Source of the DNA: Polytrichum commune
Lineage: Eukaryota; Streptophyta; Polytrichopsida; Polytrichales; Polytrichaceae
Assembly (NCBI GenBank): GCA_950295325.1
Contig: OX485803.1
Span: forward strand, 39,077,554-39,137,553
DNA: 60,000 nucleotides
Direction: 5' to 3'
Every line of letters starts with the position of its first letter. The stretch's first letter is position 1. The position numbers and the translations under genes are program-made. The notes beneath the pieces are model-generated. The model was given only the letters and a program-made list of their open reading frames with translations. It was not told the DNA's origin and did no database searches. Shown piece after piece: positions 1-10,901 of this stretch.

Positions 1-749
1 TTATATAAATAAACACTTTATGAACATCCCCAAAATACTACATCCTCAAAATACTACTTATAATTCTCTCACCAAATACTACATCCCCAAAATACTACTT
101 ATAATTCTCACATCAAGATTAAAAACTTCTTATAAACAGTTGTTACATAGACATTTGTGCCTAAAACAAGTAGCATCTATAGAGCGCATATATTAGAATT
201 TGCTAAACACATTTTTTGCGGCAATTCTTATATCCACACTTAAAACACATGTGCATGTGCTTATAGAGGTGTCTTGACGAGGAATATGTTCAATTTAGAT
301 ACGACTATTAGGTACAACAAATAAAAACAGTTTAAGAACCAAGTGGATTTACGGCGGGTTAACTACACTAAATAGGATATTTAGTGTCACTTGCTCAATA
401 TTACTAATCGTAAACTGCGATGTAGTGTCACCAACACCAAATGTTAACCCAACAATATTTGTCATTCCTTGTAAAAGATATTGGGTGATTATAGATTTAC
501 AGGGTTGCAATTACTATCACTTGGTGATTCTTCATCCAAATTTCAATCATCCATGGCAATATTTCATCACAAGTTGTTGACAAGAGAAGGGAGAGTTTTG
601 ACCAATGGACGAACTCATCCATCATCCATGGCAGTATTTTTTTTGTTCATATATATTCATAAGAAGTGTCATCTGAAAAGCTACCATAGTGACATTAAAT
701 ATCATATGAGACTAGATATCATATGTAGTGTAGTAGTGTATTTTTAACA
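1..749. other. AT-rich non-coding stretch
   Basis: I see no supportable gene. Bases 1-120 contain a short direct repeat around CCCCAAAATACTAC. Bases 363-387 are a 25-bp near-palindrome with an exact reverse-complement copy at 9883-9907 inside the second PIF/Harbinger element. The open frame at 481-747 has no recognisable features and begins at a non-ATG codon. Confidence 0.5.
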
Positions 750-751
750 TA

Positions 752-1836
752 CAGTCTAACCTTGATAATGTCACCCTTGTTAATAGAACACCTTGATATT
801 GTCGCCTAAAAGTTTGAAACCGATTTTCATAGTGTAAAACTCCCTCGTTATTATCCCTATCACCCTTGATAATGTCACTATTTTTTTCAAAATCCGTAGT
901 GTAAATGTGATAATATCAAGTATGGATGGATTGTATGGGTGGGCATGGGTTCGGTATTATTGTTCATGGGTGAGCATGGGCTAAAGCAAAGCATATTGGG
1001 GGTCATTGAATGAGCTCTCATTCAATGCTTTCGGCATAGTGGGATGCCTTGTGTAATTTCAAATTTGGTACGTGTTTCGGAGTCCAAATGCTCAATTCTA
1101 CAGATATAAACAATCTTGATGAACGTATGAAGTCCAAAATGGAGGAAGCAACTTTGGAATTGGGTAGACTCATCGCCGCATTAAATTTGGGTTTGGATGT
1201 TGAAGGCAAGCCTGTAGAAAAGCTTTGTCCTTTGGAGTACATAAACATGGAAGGTGAAGATGATTTTGAGGTGGAATTTTCTACTGAGGAGCTTGTGCAA
1301 TTAGTGCAAGATGGCGAACAGGTTCTTGATTCCATGGAAGTGGACCCATTGATTGTTGATAGCAGTGATGATGAGTCTAAAGTAGTGAAGCTAAGCGATG
1401 CACAAAAATATGCTAAAGATGTTTTGAATTTTATGGCTAGCCAAGGTTCTCAGATTTTTAGCACTCATGAGTTGTTAGAAATGGAAAAAATCCATGACAA
1501 ACTCATTAGAATTGGTGTTGCACATTTAACATCAACAAAACAATGTGACATTAGAAGCTTCTTTGTCTCTAGTGAGAGGTCTTTACCTGATCTCAATGAC
1601 ACATTATGATGTGCTCTTGTTGTTATTCACAATTTTGAATTAGATTTTACATTCAAAAACATTGAAGTCTCGTATTTGTTATTTAAAAAAAAAATTGTAA
1701 TTATATTTTGATTTTCTACATATTTTTTGATAATATCACATTATGCACAAAATGTGACATTATCAAGTATGTCACACCTTGTTTATATCACACTTTTTGG
1801 TGAAACGGAGGGTGTGACATTATCAAGGTTAGGGTG
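752..1836 (+). mobile_element. Decayed pogo/Tc1-mariner-like DNA transposon
   Basis: The two ends form an inverted repeat. The left end begins CAGTCTAACCTTGATAATG and the right end, read on the other strand, begins CACCCTAACCTTGATAATG, and both continue into TCAC. Both are flanked by TA (750-751 and 1837-1838), the target of Tc1/mariner/pogo elements. Further inward copies of the TTGATAATGTCAC motif occur on both sides. At 1085 bp it is too short for a full transposase and holds only one degraded frame. The superfamily call rests on the TA duplication and the CA-terminal ends, not on a catalytic domain. Confidence 0.6.
1088..1609 (+). pseudogene. C-terminal remnant of a transposase-like protein
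   Basis: This open frame of 173 codons from the first ATG lies inside the TA-flanked element at 752-1836. It is acidic and helical in appearance (ERMKSKMEEATLELGRLIAAL, then a run of E/D) and ends in a tail with CDIRSFF, which resembles the far C-terminus of pogo/Tigger transposases. No DNA-binding or DDE region is present, so it cannot act alone. Membership is inferred mainly from the flanking inverted repeats. It could instead be an unrelated captured fragment. Confidence 0.4.
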
Positions 1837-1838
1837 TA

Positions 1839-2633
1839 CAGACCTGCATATGCCTTCCATACTGACAAGATTGTAAGTCTCCAAGTTGCTCAATAAACAT
1901 TATTTTATTATGAGTATGTGTGACGTAACAAATAGATGTTCACAGCTAGTGCACGTGACCTAATAAATTGCTAGGTACCGTATTCATTCACAAGTTCAAA
2001 ACTATGGAAGTTATACAAGTGACATAAATTACACATGTCCGTCACAAAAATCAATACCATCTCAATAATACTCACACAAAAGATGCTCTTTGAATGAATT
2101 TTTACATACACACTTAAACAAAAGGGAACCTCATAATTGAAAACATCTTTCTATACTAATATTTGCTACTTTTGGTCAAAAAAATTTATAAACAAAATTT
2201 GAAAACCAATCCATGAGAAACAATGGTTACTACGGCATCGGTTTGGAATTTGGGAAACACAAATAATATAACGAAACCCAAAATCTTAAGTTCCAAATGA
2301 AATCCTAACCCTCCAAACAGTCTCGAAGAATCCTAACAACAACAAATGAAATGCTCACGAACGAGGTACCTTATTAGCCAAACCAGTGGTCAATTTGGTG
2401 ACTATCCACTCCTCCACAATTGTAGCAACATGGTAGGCTTTGTTTCCAGCTGAGCAATCCTCAATATGACTTAAATATTGGCCTTGTAATTGTCTCGTTG
2501 ATATTAATTAACAAGGCCATCATTTTCTTGGTATTTGCGGCCTCGTGGTACTCCACACCTATTGGTCCTTATGCGAAGTTGATGATGGCATTTGCCAATT
2601 AGAGTGTGTCCATTAAAGACCTCTTTTGGGTAT
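1839..2633. other. Non-coding, AT-rich
   Basis: No coding signal or repeat that I can support lies between the pogo-like element and the first MITE. Confidence 0.5.
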
Positions 2634-2636
2634 TTA

Positions 2637-3081
2637 GGGGCGGTTTACACTATGGACCATGAAGTCGTCCCACGTAAGAGGCCTATTTTGCGTGGGACGA
2701 CTTCATGGGACGACTTCCATGGTCCGAGTTACTAAAATATTAGTTTTCATGGTTCATGGGCCCTTCACTAGGTGTAAACCGAATGTGGACCATGAAGAAT
2801 GACCATGCACCAAAAAGGCTTAAAACAGCATTTTTCTTACATGGGCCCTTGCTCTTTTTCCCGGACCACCTCTTTTGCTTGTCCCAACGGAAAACCCGTT
2901 GGACCATGGCAGTGGATAGAGTAGGCTTAAAAAATAATATTTTGTGGACCTCAACCTCCGTGGTCACTCTGCCATTTTTTCCTTGGTGTAAACCCAAGTC
3001 GTCCCGGGACGACTTCAACGTCCAATCACATCGCTTAGACGGCCGTGGGACGACTTCATGGTCCATAGTGTAAACCGCCCC
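2637..3081. mobile_element. PIF/Harbinger (Tourist-like) MITE, copy 1
   Basis: This 445-bp element has perfect terminal inverted repeats of at least 38 bp starting GGGGCGGTTTACACTATGG. It is flanked by the 3-bp duplication TTA (2634-2636 and 3082-3084), which is diagnostic of PIF/Harbinger. It has no transposase. Internally it repeats short dyads such as GGGACGACTTCATGG. Its left end matches, in reverse complement, the right end of the larger element at 9376-10389, so the two are one family. The open frames across it on both strands are by-products of its symmetry. Confidence 0.88.
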
Positions 3082-3130
3082 TTAGTTTGCATGAAACTCC
3101 CGGTTTCTTGCAAGAAGCAGTTATGTATTA

Positions 3131-3240
3131 GGTAATCGTTTTATTGGAACTAGTTCTATCAAGGTGGCGAGCCCGCGAGGGCGAGCCAGCTGGACAGAAC
3201 CTGTTCTACACTTATGACCGGTTCCAATAAAACGATTACC
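3131..3240. repeat. 20-bp perfect inverted repeat (hairpin)
   Basis: Arms 3131-3150 (GGTAATCGTTTTATTGGAAC) and 3221-3240 are exact reverse complements around a 70-bp GC-rich spacer. It may be half of a foldback MITE together with the neighbouring inverted repeat. Confidence 0.8.
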
Positions 3241-3245
3241 GGACA

Positions 3246-3432
3246 TAACCGGTTGGCCGCTTTGTTGAGCCGCGCATGTGACCTAAACAGTGGGTCACCT
3301 GTCGTCTTCTTCAACATATCCGATTTAGATGATCATAACCGGTTGGGATGTCGAGGTTATCGTCTGCAAACCTGTGTGCTCAGAGCCAATCGTGTAGTGC
3401 CACCTCGGCGAAACAAAGCGGCCAACCGGTTA
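3246..3432. repeat. 21-bp perfect inverted repeat (hairpin)
   Basis: Arms at 3246-3266 and 3412-3432 are exact reverse complements (core AACCGGTTGGCCGCTTTGTT) and bracket about 145 bp. It follows the 3131-3240 hairpin within 6 bp, so the pair may be one composite foldback element whose outer ends I cannot fix. Confidence 0.75.
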
Positions 3433-4276
3433 CGGGGAAGTTACGGACAAGTCACCTATAGTAGTACCCTAGGAAGTTTGTCGAGCAACATGGGCGGGGT
3501 TATGTGGTTTGGCCCACCTACATCATCTTCGTTTTTGTCTATGTGTATTAGCGGGTGCTCAAAAGTTGGTCGGACTATATTCTAGATACCCATTTATAGA
3601 TACCATTCTTCTCCTTCCAAGTTGTTCCTCCTTGTTTTGTACCGCCCTCCAATTCATCTCCTTTTTCAAAACCACTATAATCTACCGCATACAATCACAA
3701 CACAACCACATAAATCATGCACAACACAACCACGTAAATCCTTCACATATTAGGTTTTGTGCCTCCCATACTTGATCTTCTTGATTTTGTCCTTGATATA
3801 AGCCTCCAACCTCCTAAGCTCGTTGGGTATCTAGCACACATGCTCCGTCCAAATATGTGTTCAATGTTTCTTCGCCAAAGACCATTGATTGCAGCCGGGA
3901 AACTTAGTAGTGTGAGCGTAGAGCAGAGAGCGGAGAGCGGAGAGCGGAAATTTTAGATTTTGTTGGGTAATTTTAGGAGAAGTAGTGCCTTTTTCCGTGG
4001 AATTAGAGATAGTTTGAATTTTATATTTGGAAAGGCACCCCATTCCCGTGGACATAATAACCCAAAATTGTTCGAGAAACCAACGGATCCTATAGGCGTG
4101 GAGGATTGCATTTGTTATCAAACATCTTATAGTATATGTTTCATTTTAAATTAGGGTTGACGTCACAAATCGAAATCAAAATACCATACACAAAATATTT
4201 TATTGGCCAACAAAATGTAGCCAACCTCAAGACTTACAAAAATGGGTAGTCAGTTCAAGTAGCTATATACTCTAGT
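3433..4276. other. Non-coding stretch with AGAGCGG iterations
   Basis: No supported gene. At about 3912-3953 the sequence TGTGAGCG is followed by tandem AGAGCGG-like units. A similar motif in the opposite orientation occurs at about 34741-34791. Short open frames here have no recognisable content. Confidence 0.45.
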
Positions 4277-4879
4277 CTAGAACATGCCATAGATCTCCAC
4301 CGCACCATAACAACCTTCCAATTCATCCCTTAGCTTAGCCAAAGAACGCAAAGACAAATCCCCCAAGTCCGACCTCAAAATCCTCTTGGAAATTTTTGGG
4401 TTTAGGCGGCGGCTCTGTGAGAACAACATGAAGTTCAATTTAAAAAGTTTGACGAGGTTATGTTCGCGTGGCAAACACAACTGTGGGAGAGCATGTGGAC
4501 CCATGGAGTACTCATGCGCCGCCAAACGAAGAGCATTGTACTCCACAGTGCTATCCACAATCCTTTTCCATGCTTTACAACATAGCCTCAATTTGCCGAT
4601 TACCAACAAACGGCGTTTGGTGTCAAAGGCCCTCTCCCGGCTCGTATAATCCTTTGCAGCACCCACCACTAAGTTGGGAACTAATATGGACAACTGTACA
4701 TCTAGGTCCAGATGCAATACGTGTGGCACGATGACGTGGAATGCGCGCGTTCTTGCGTTACCTGATGAGTCACACAAGGAGACACATTCATAATAAAATA
4801 AAATCTGAAATTGGGGTAAGAGGTCGAAACTTCCAGCCTCTCGGAACTGAGACATTTGGATAACTACATAATCCAACAT
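4277..4879 (-). CDS. F-box-like hypothetical protein, possibly one exon
   Basis: A 200-residue frame on the minus strand opens at a true ATG (4877-4879). The middle contains LRLCCKAWKRIVDSTVEYNA, which resembles the helix of an F-box domain where a Leu/Cys-rich stretch leads into WK-IVD. The C-terminus is rich in Leu, Arg and Asp (KLRDELEGCYG). No kelch or LRR repeats follow, so if this is an F-box protein it is partial or one exon of a longer gene. The function would be substrate-adaptor in an SCF ubiquitin ligase, but this rests on one motif. It lies just outside the satellite block. Confidence 0.35.
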   Translation of the reverse strand: MLDYVVIQMSQFREAGSFDLLPQFQILFYYECVSLCDSSGNARTRAFHVIVPHVLHLDLDVQLSILVPNLVVGAAKDYTSRERAFDTKRRLLVIGKLRLCCKAWKRIVDSTVEYNALRLAAHEYSMGPHALPQLCLPREHNLVKLFKLNFMLFSQSRRLNPKISKRILRSDLGDLSLRSLAKLRDELEGCYGAVEIYGMF

Positions 4880-5104
4880 AAATAAGAAATAAACTTCAAA
4901 ATGTAGGGTAAGGGCCGAATCAACTTACCTACCCACATGATTCCGAATGTGGTGAGAGGGATTGATACCTCCAATAGCCAAACATGAACTCAACATAAAT
5001 GAAATCTGGAATTTGGCCGAGAGTTAGCCATAATCATTTGTGAGGGGACAAATCATATAGCAAATGGGAACCCATACACTTAGCATATTGGTCCTAAGTA
5101 CTTG

Positions 5105-6540
5105 AAGGAAGAGGGTCCAACCCATTCAAACAATTCAAGGAAGAGAGAGGGTACATTCAAGTCAACCTACACATAAACACTACTTCAACCTATATTCACA
5201 AACAAGACTTCAACATTCATGCTTAAAATCTGGTCCCAAAAAATTGAAGCAATACCCTCTCGAAAGAGAGAGGGTTCATTCAAGTCCACATACAAATACC
5301 CACTAGTCCAACCAATATACACAAACAAGACTTCAACATTCATGCTGAAAATCTGGTCCAAAAAAATTAAAGGAAGACCCTCTTGGAAGAGAGAGGGTCC
5401 ATTGAAGTCCACATACAAATACATACTAGTTGAACATATATTCACAAACAAGCACAAAACATTCAAGTCCAAAATGTGGTCCAAATAAATTGAAGTAAGA
5501 CCCTCTTGGAAGAGAGAGGGTCCATTCAAGTCAACATACACATACACACTAGTTGAACCTATATTCAGAAACAATAACACAACATTCTGGACCAAAATAT
5601 GGTCCAAAAAAATTGAAGTAAGACCCTCTTGGAAGAGAGATGGTCCATTCAAGTCCACATACAAATGCGTACTAGCTCAACCTATAGTCACAAACAAGAC
5701 TTCTACATTCATGCTGAAAATGAGGTCCAAATAAACTAGCTCAACCTATATACAAAAAGAAGCACACAACATTCTAGACCAAAATCTGGTCCAAATAAAT
5801 TGAAGCAAGACCCTCTCGGAAGAGAGAGGGTCCATTCAAGTCCACATACAAATACATACTAGTTGAACCTATATTCACAAACAAGTACAAAACATTCAAG
5901 TCCAAAATCTGGTCCTAATTAATTATAGTAAGACCCTCTTGGAAGAGAGAGGGTCCATTCAAGTCAACATACACATACACACTAGTTGAACCTATATTCA
6001 GAAACAATAACACAACATTCTCGACCAAAATCTGGTCCAAACAAATTGAAGTAAGACCCTCTCGGAAGAGAGAGGGTGCATTCAAGTCCACATACAAATA
6101 CATACTAGTTGAACCAATATTCACAAACAAGCACACAACACTCAAGTCCAAATTCTGGTCCCAAAAAATTCAAGAAAGACCCTCTCGGAAGAGAGAGGGT
6201 ACATTGAAGTCAACATACACATAAACACTACTTCAACCTATATACACAAACAAGACTTCAACATTCATACTGAAAATTTGGTTCCAAAAAATTGAAGGAA
6301 GACCCTCTCGGAAGAGAGAGGGTCCATTCAAGTCCACATACAAATACATACTAGCTCAACCTATAGTCACAAACAAGACTTCTACATTCATGTTGAAAAT
6401 GAGGTCCAAATAAACTAGCTCAACCTATATACAAAAAGAAGCACACAACATTCTAGACCAAAATCTGGTCCAAATAAATTGAAGCAAGACCCTCTCGGAA
6501 GAGAGAAGGTCCATTCCAGTCCACATACAAATACATACTA
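5105..6540. repeat. Palindrome-bearing satellite, block A (left part)
   Basis: Tandem units of roughly 120-125 bp each carry arms GACCCTCTC and GAGAGGGTC around a GGAAGA-like centre. They continue with a TCCACATACAAATACATACTAG-type segment, then CTATATTCACAAACAAG, and end AAAATCTGGTCC before the next dyad. Long minus-strand open frames (for example 5185-5664) are simply the repeat read through and are repetitive in protein. The array stops at 6540 where a transposon is inserted and resumes at 10902. Confidence 0.9.
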
Positions 6541-7599
6541 GAACACCGGTTTCGTTAAAAGTGCACATAAGCATGTGCACTTTTTTGGGGGATTATTTTT
6601 TAATATTTTATTCTCAACTTTTGGAATAATTGCGCAATAAATTCATACTTTGACATAAATACTTTCAAATATTATTAGTTTCAAATAATTCCAAGATAAG
6701 GCTTATACACTATATGACCATCATATTTATACTGTGTTTCATTTTTTTAGTAAAAAATTTAGGTTATAAAATAAATCAAAGGAATAAAATACATCCGTTT
6801 GTGCATACCTTAAAATAAATTATTTATAAACTTAATGAATAGTGCGACACATACACCTCACCCTTGGACCAAACACATGAAAATAAATTGAAACTAAGTG
6901 ACACAACACTTGCTTCACCATAGAAGTAATAATATTGAAGTTGATGGTTCCAAAAAAAATAACGACATACTTGTGTCATCTTATATTGAAATATCAATAT
7001 ATAATATAACAAACATTTTTTTTCCAAACTATATATATCTATATAATAAAATACAAATCTGAACTAAAATAGTTTTAACCATCCAAAGAGTCTAAATCTA
7101 AACCTAGAGAAAACATATTTTTTCGTACATCTGGATGTACCAATGCATATTTTTCAAACTCTGTTGCTCCAAGTATACTAGCATTTACTTCAAGTTCTTC
7201 ATCATGATTGAGTCCAAAACTTTGTTCAACATATTTGTATTTAACAAGATCTCGTGTATAGGCATGAATAATAATTTTTTGAACAATCAATTCTTTAGAC
7301 CATGCTTTAGAACACTATACTTTGTTCTCCATCCATAGATAAGTAGAAATCTTTAGCAGCACATGCTTGTCATCGCGTGTAAAAAACCATCCATAATCAT
7401 GAAAAGCATTCGAAGAATTCAAATGTTTATTCAAGGGGGCCCTGAGAGGCCCACCTCCCTTATCCCGCATGATATCACCTCCAACCTCATTTCATTCAAG
7501 CACACATAAACCATTTTAAAGACATAAAAATATCCTCTAAACATATTACGTTTTAAGCAATCACAACAAAAATCGATTTTCTCACTAAGAATGAAGCAT

Positions 7600-7920
7600 G
7601 TGTCTCACCTCTAATTCAGATTTCTCAAGGAGGGTGAGGCATGTGCCCCACCCGAAAAAAACAAATCCAAAACATAGAACTTTGTTTCATAAGGGTGAGG
7701 CATGTGCCTCATCTCTAAGCACAACCTTAAGGAGAAATTCAGATTTCTCAAGGAGGGTGAGGCATGTGTCTCACAAAAAAAAATTGAGAACATAGAATTT
7801 TGTTTCATAAGGGTGAGGCATGTGCCTCACCTCTAAGCACAAGCTTAAGGAGAAATTCAAATTTGTCAAGGAGGGTGAGGCATGTGGCTCATCCCCAAGA
7901 AAAAAAATTCAAAACATGTG
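7600..7920 (+). repeat. Three tandem units of about 120 bp
   Basis: The phrase TCAAGGAGGGTGAGGCATGTG recurs at about 7625, 7749 and 7866, alternating with CATAAGGGTGAGGCATGTGCC. The GTGAGGCATGTGCC core is related to the GGGGCATATGCCTCACC core of the 59-bp array in the same transposon, which suggests a shared origin. Confidence 0.75.
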
Positions 7921-8919
7921 CCTCAATTTGAGAAGAAGAGAAGTGATACAATATTTTGTAATCAAGAATGAAGAAAACAAAATTTAGCAATACGAATGAA
8001 TAATACCGATTTTGAAGGGTTATATAAGGGTAAGGATCACATATTCCAGAGTTTGAAAAATGAGGATGAGGCATTTATTACGAAAATTTCATAGTATGAA
8101 CTACATGTACTAAGTATAATGTAATCTTTTGTAATAATTAATAAATTGTGTTGTTTTAAAAAACAAAATCAGATTTAGATCTGAATCTTCAAAAATTGAA
8201 GAGTTAAACAATTACATGAATGGAGTGTTGAATTGAAGTATATTATGAATAAAGTTGAAAATAAGCGTAAAATACGATGGTATTTGAATATTGAATAGGA
8301 GTTGGTGTTGAAGCGCCTATATAAGTTGAAAGTAGAGTCGAAGATTAGTTGAGCTGCAAAGGAAGACATTAGAGTTATTGGAGAGTGGATTGAACGCAAT
8401 AAGATGATAGAGAGCTGAATGATCAAAAATTTGCAGCAATAGGTTAGATGATGTAGTACTAGAAAAACTTATGAACTTTTGAGGAATAATAATTAGAAGG
8501 AGTGAAGAGGTACCATCGGAGAGAAACAAAAGGGTGTTGGAGTAAGAGTTGTAGGAGTAAGAGGCGCCGAAGTAGATCGGTGTTGGAGAAGAGCGGCGGT
8601 GGAGAAGAGCGGCGTTGGAAAATAGCGGCGGCTAAAAAACTTGACCTAACCCTAAGCGGCGTTTTAGGGTTTAGGGTAAACGTTCATTTTTTAATTTTAT
8701 ATTTGTAGACAAACTTTGTATTGGTCTATCATGCACAGATTTAAGAAGTTACACTTGAATTTTTTTAGGTGGGCTGGTGGCATTATTCTACTCATACCTA
8801 GCATTATTTTTAGTTATTTAGAAATAAAATAGAATTTCTATAAATATTTAATCTAATATATAAATATTAGAATATAACTTCAAAAAATAATTTTATATAA
8901 TATATTATAAAAAAATTTA
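7921..8919. other. Interior of the 4.36-kb transposon, no gene recognised
   Basis: AT-rich with short open frames only. A run of GGCGGTG/GGAGAAGAGCGGCG near 8580-8635 is locally GC-rich and simple. No transposase motif was seen. Confidence 0.5.
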
Positions 8920-10640
8920 AAGGGGTGAGGCATATGCCACACCTTGTGGAGCCGTAATTAGTTTTTGTTCAACTTTTAAGGGGGTGGGGCATATGCCTCA
9001 CCTTATGGAGCCGTAATTAGTTTTTGTTCAACTTTTAAGGGGGTGGGGCATATGCCTCACCTTGTGAAGCAATAATTAGTTTTTATTCAAATTTTAAGGG
9101 GGTGGGGCATATGCCTCACTTTGTGAAGCAATAATTAGGTTTTTTTTTCAAGTTTTAAGGAGGTGGGGCATATGCCTCACCTTGTGAAGCAGTACTTAGT
9201 TTTTGTTCAAGTTTTAAGGGGGTGGGGCATATGCCTCACCTTCTAAAGCAGTACTTAGTTTTTGTTCAAGTTTTAAGGGGGTGGGGCATATGCCTCACCT
9301 TCTAAAGCAATACTTAGTTTTTGTTCAAGTTTTAAGGGGGTGGGGCATATGCCTCACCTTGTGAAGCAATACTTAGGGGCGGTTTACACTATGGACCATG
9401 AAGTTGGACCAGGGCTCTGCAAGGCAGCTGATTGGCTCTTGAAGTTGTCCCGGGACAACTTCGGTTTACACTAAGGAAAAAATGGCAGAGGGACCATGGA
9501 GGTTGAGACATACCAGCACTACCTTGCCCTACCCTTTAAACCCGCTTACACATGTTTCATCAAACAACGCGGGACATCTAGAACTCAAGAATTCAAGTGC
9601 AGATTTGTTTTTTGGTCTACCAGCTGCAATGTTTGGCATTTGGAGGCGTGTAATGTACCGTTGGAAAGGTCTTGAAAATACCTTTCCAACGGTATATTAC
9701 ACGCCCCAAAATGTTTAAAAAATACAGCTGCAAAAGAAAAAAGAAAAATACATAGTCGTTTAGTGACTGTAGATCAGGGTGGTCAAAAGAAGCGCAATGG
9801 AAAATCTTCTAACATTAATTATCAAAGAATTGAAATTTAGTGTTGAGGAAGGTTGGGTGGTAACAACATTAGATATAATCAAACACTAAATATCCTATTT
9901 AGTGTAGTGAAACACAAGGTACATGTCATATGTAAATTACATTGAACATGTACAATTGAATCGCTCATTTTTTTTTGTAAAAATTGTTGTGAGAAGATTT
10001 GCAAGCCACATCTTCGACACATTTAACAAGAAGTTAAGACAGTTGAAGCCCAACAGATGACAAGAGAATGATCAAACTTTAAGGTGAAAAGAAGAAAAAC
10101 CTAATTGACAAGATAAGTGAAGGCAAATTGAAGTCAACAAAATGGTCAAACTTCATTTTTCCCCAAAATTGCCCTTTTTGGGCTTATATTAAAAAAATCA
10201 GCACATCCACTTCTTGCCGCATGGTCATTCTTCATGGTCCACATTCGGTTTACACCTAGTGAAGGGCCCATGAACCATGAAAACTAATATTTTAGTAACT
10301 CGGACCATGGAAGTCGTCCCATGAAGTCATCCCATGCAAAATAGGCCTCTTACGTGGGACGACTTCATGGTCCATAGTGTAAACCGCCCCTTAGTTTTTG
10401 TTCAAGTTTTAAGGGGGTGGGGCATATGCCTCACCTTGTGAAGCAATAATTAGTTTTTTTTTTTTTCAAGTTTTAAGGGGGTGGGTCATATGCCACACCT
10501 TGTAAAGCAGTAATTAGTTTTTTTTTCAAGCTTTAAGGGGGTGGGGCATATGCCTCACCTTGTGAAGCCGTAATTGATTTTTTCAAGATTTATAGGGGTG
10601 AGGCATATGCCACACCTTGTGGAGCCATAATTGGTTTTTA
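8920..10640 (+). repeat. 59-bp tandem array, interrupted by a PIF/Harbinger element
   Basis: Units contain GGGGTGGGGCATATGCCTC. CATATGCC starts at 8931, 8990, 9049, 9108, 9169, 9228, 9287 and 9346, so the period is 59 bp with one 61-bp unit. The next core is at 10422. Subtracting the 1014-bp insertion plus its 3-bp duplication restores exactly 59 bp. The last units drift in length (66, 59, 56) through a poly-T run. Confidence 0.92.
9376..10389. mobile_element. PIF/Harbinger (Tourist-like) element, copy 2
   Basis: The ends are GGGGCGGTTTACACTATGG and its reverse complement. The target duplication TTA lies at 9373-9375 and 10390-10392. It is 1014 bp, non-autonomous, and shares its last roughly 180 bp (reverse complement) with the first roughly 180 bp of the MITE at 2637-3081. 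Its left third also matches the far side of that MITE, so copy 1 looks like an internally deleted relative in the opposite orientation. The frame at 9482-9718 is not supported as a gene. Confidence 0.9.
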
Positions 10641-10901
10641 TTTTATAATTGTACAGTACTCCCATAAAATGAATTCCTCATCTTATTGTAGGATCAAGTC
10701 TTTTTACAAAAATCATCAAATTATAATTTGATTAATGACCAAGCACATTGAACTAAATGTACCCATATTTATAATTTTTTAATTTATAGCCAATACAAGT
10801 ATAATATGGTCATATTTTCATTGAAATCTATGCATTTGCAATAATTTGTTCATGTGCACTTTTACATATTGAATTGCACTTTTAACGAAACCGGTGTTCT
10901 A

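Larger units (their letters stand above)
6541..10899. mobile_element. 4.36-kb non-autonomous TIR transposon inserted in the satellite
   Basis: Both ends carry an inverted repeat starting GAACACCGGTTTCGTTAAAA. The flanks read ACATAC-TA on the left and TA-GTTGAACC on the right. A closely similar satellite copy near 11,660-11,900 shows the uninterrupted ACATACTAGTTGAACC, so insertion duplicated TA (or CTAG if the first G is target). That suggests Tc1/mariner-type integration, with ambiguity. I find no transposase inside. The cargo includes a three-unit repeat at 7600-7920, a 59-bp array, and a nested PIF/Harbinger element. The reading frames inside are not convincing genes. Confidence 0.8.

Noticed and set aside
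1049-1087. Upstream extension of the 1088-1609 frame
   Set aside because: It begins at TTG. The first ATG is at 1088 and nothing supports use of the earlier codon.
5185-5664. 159-residue minus-strand open frame
   Set aside because: The protein is four near-copies of the satellite unit read through. Its period equals the DNA repeat, so it is not evidence of a gene.
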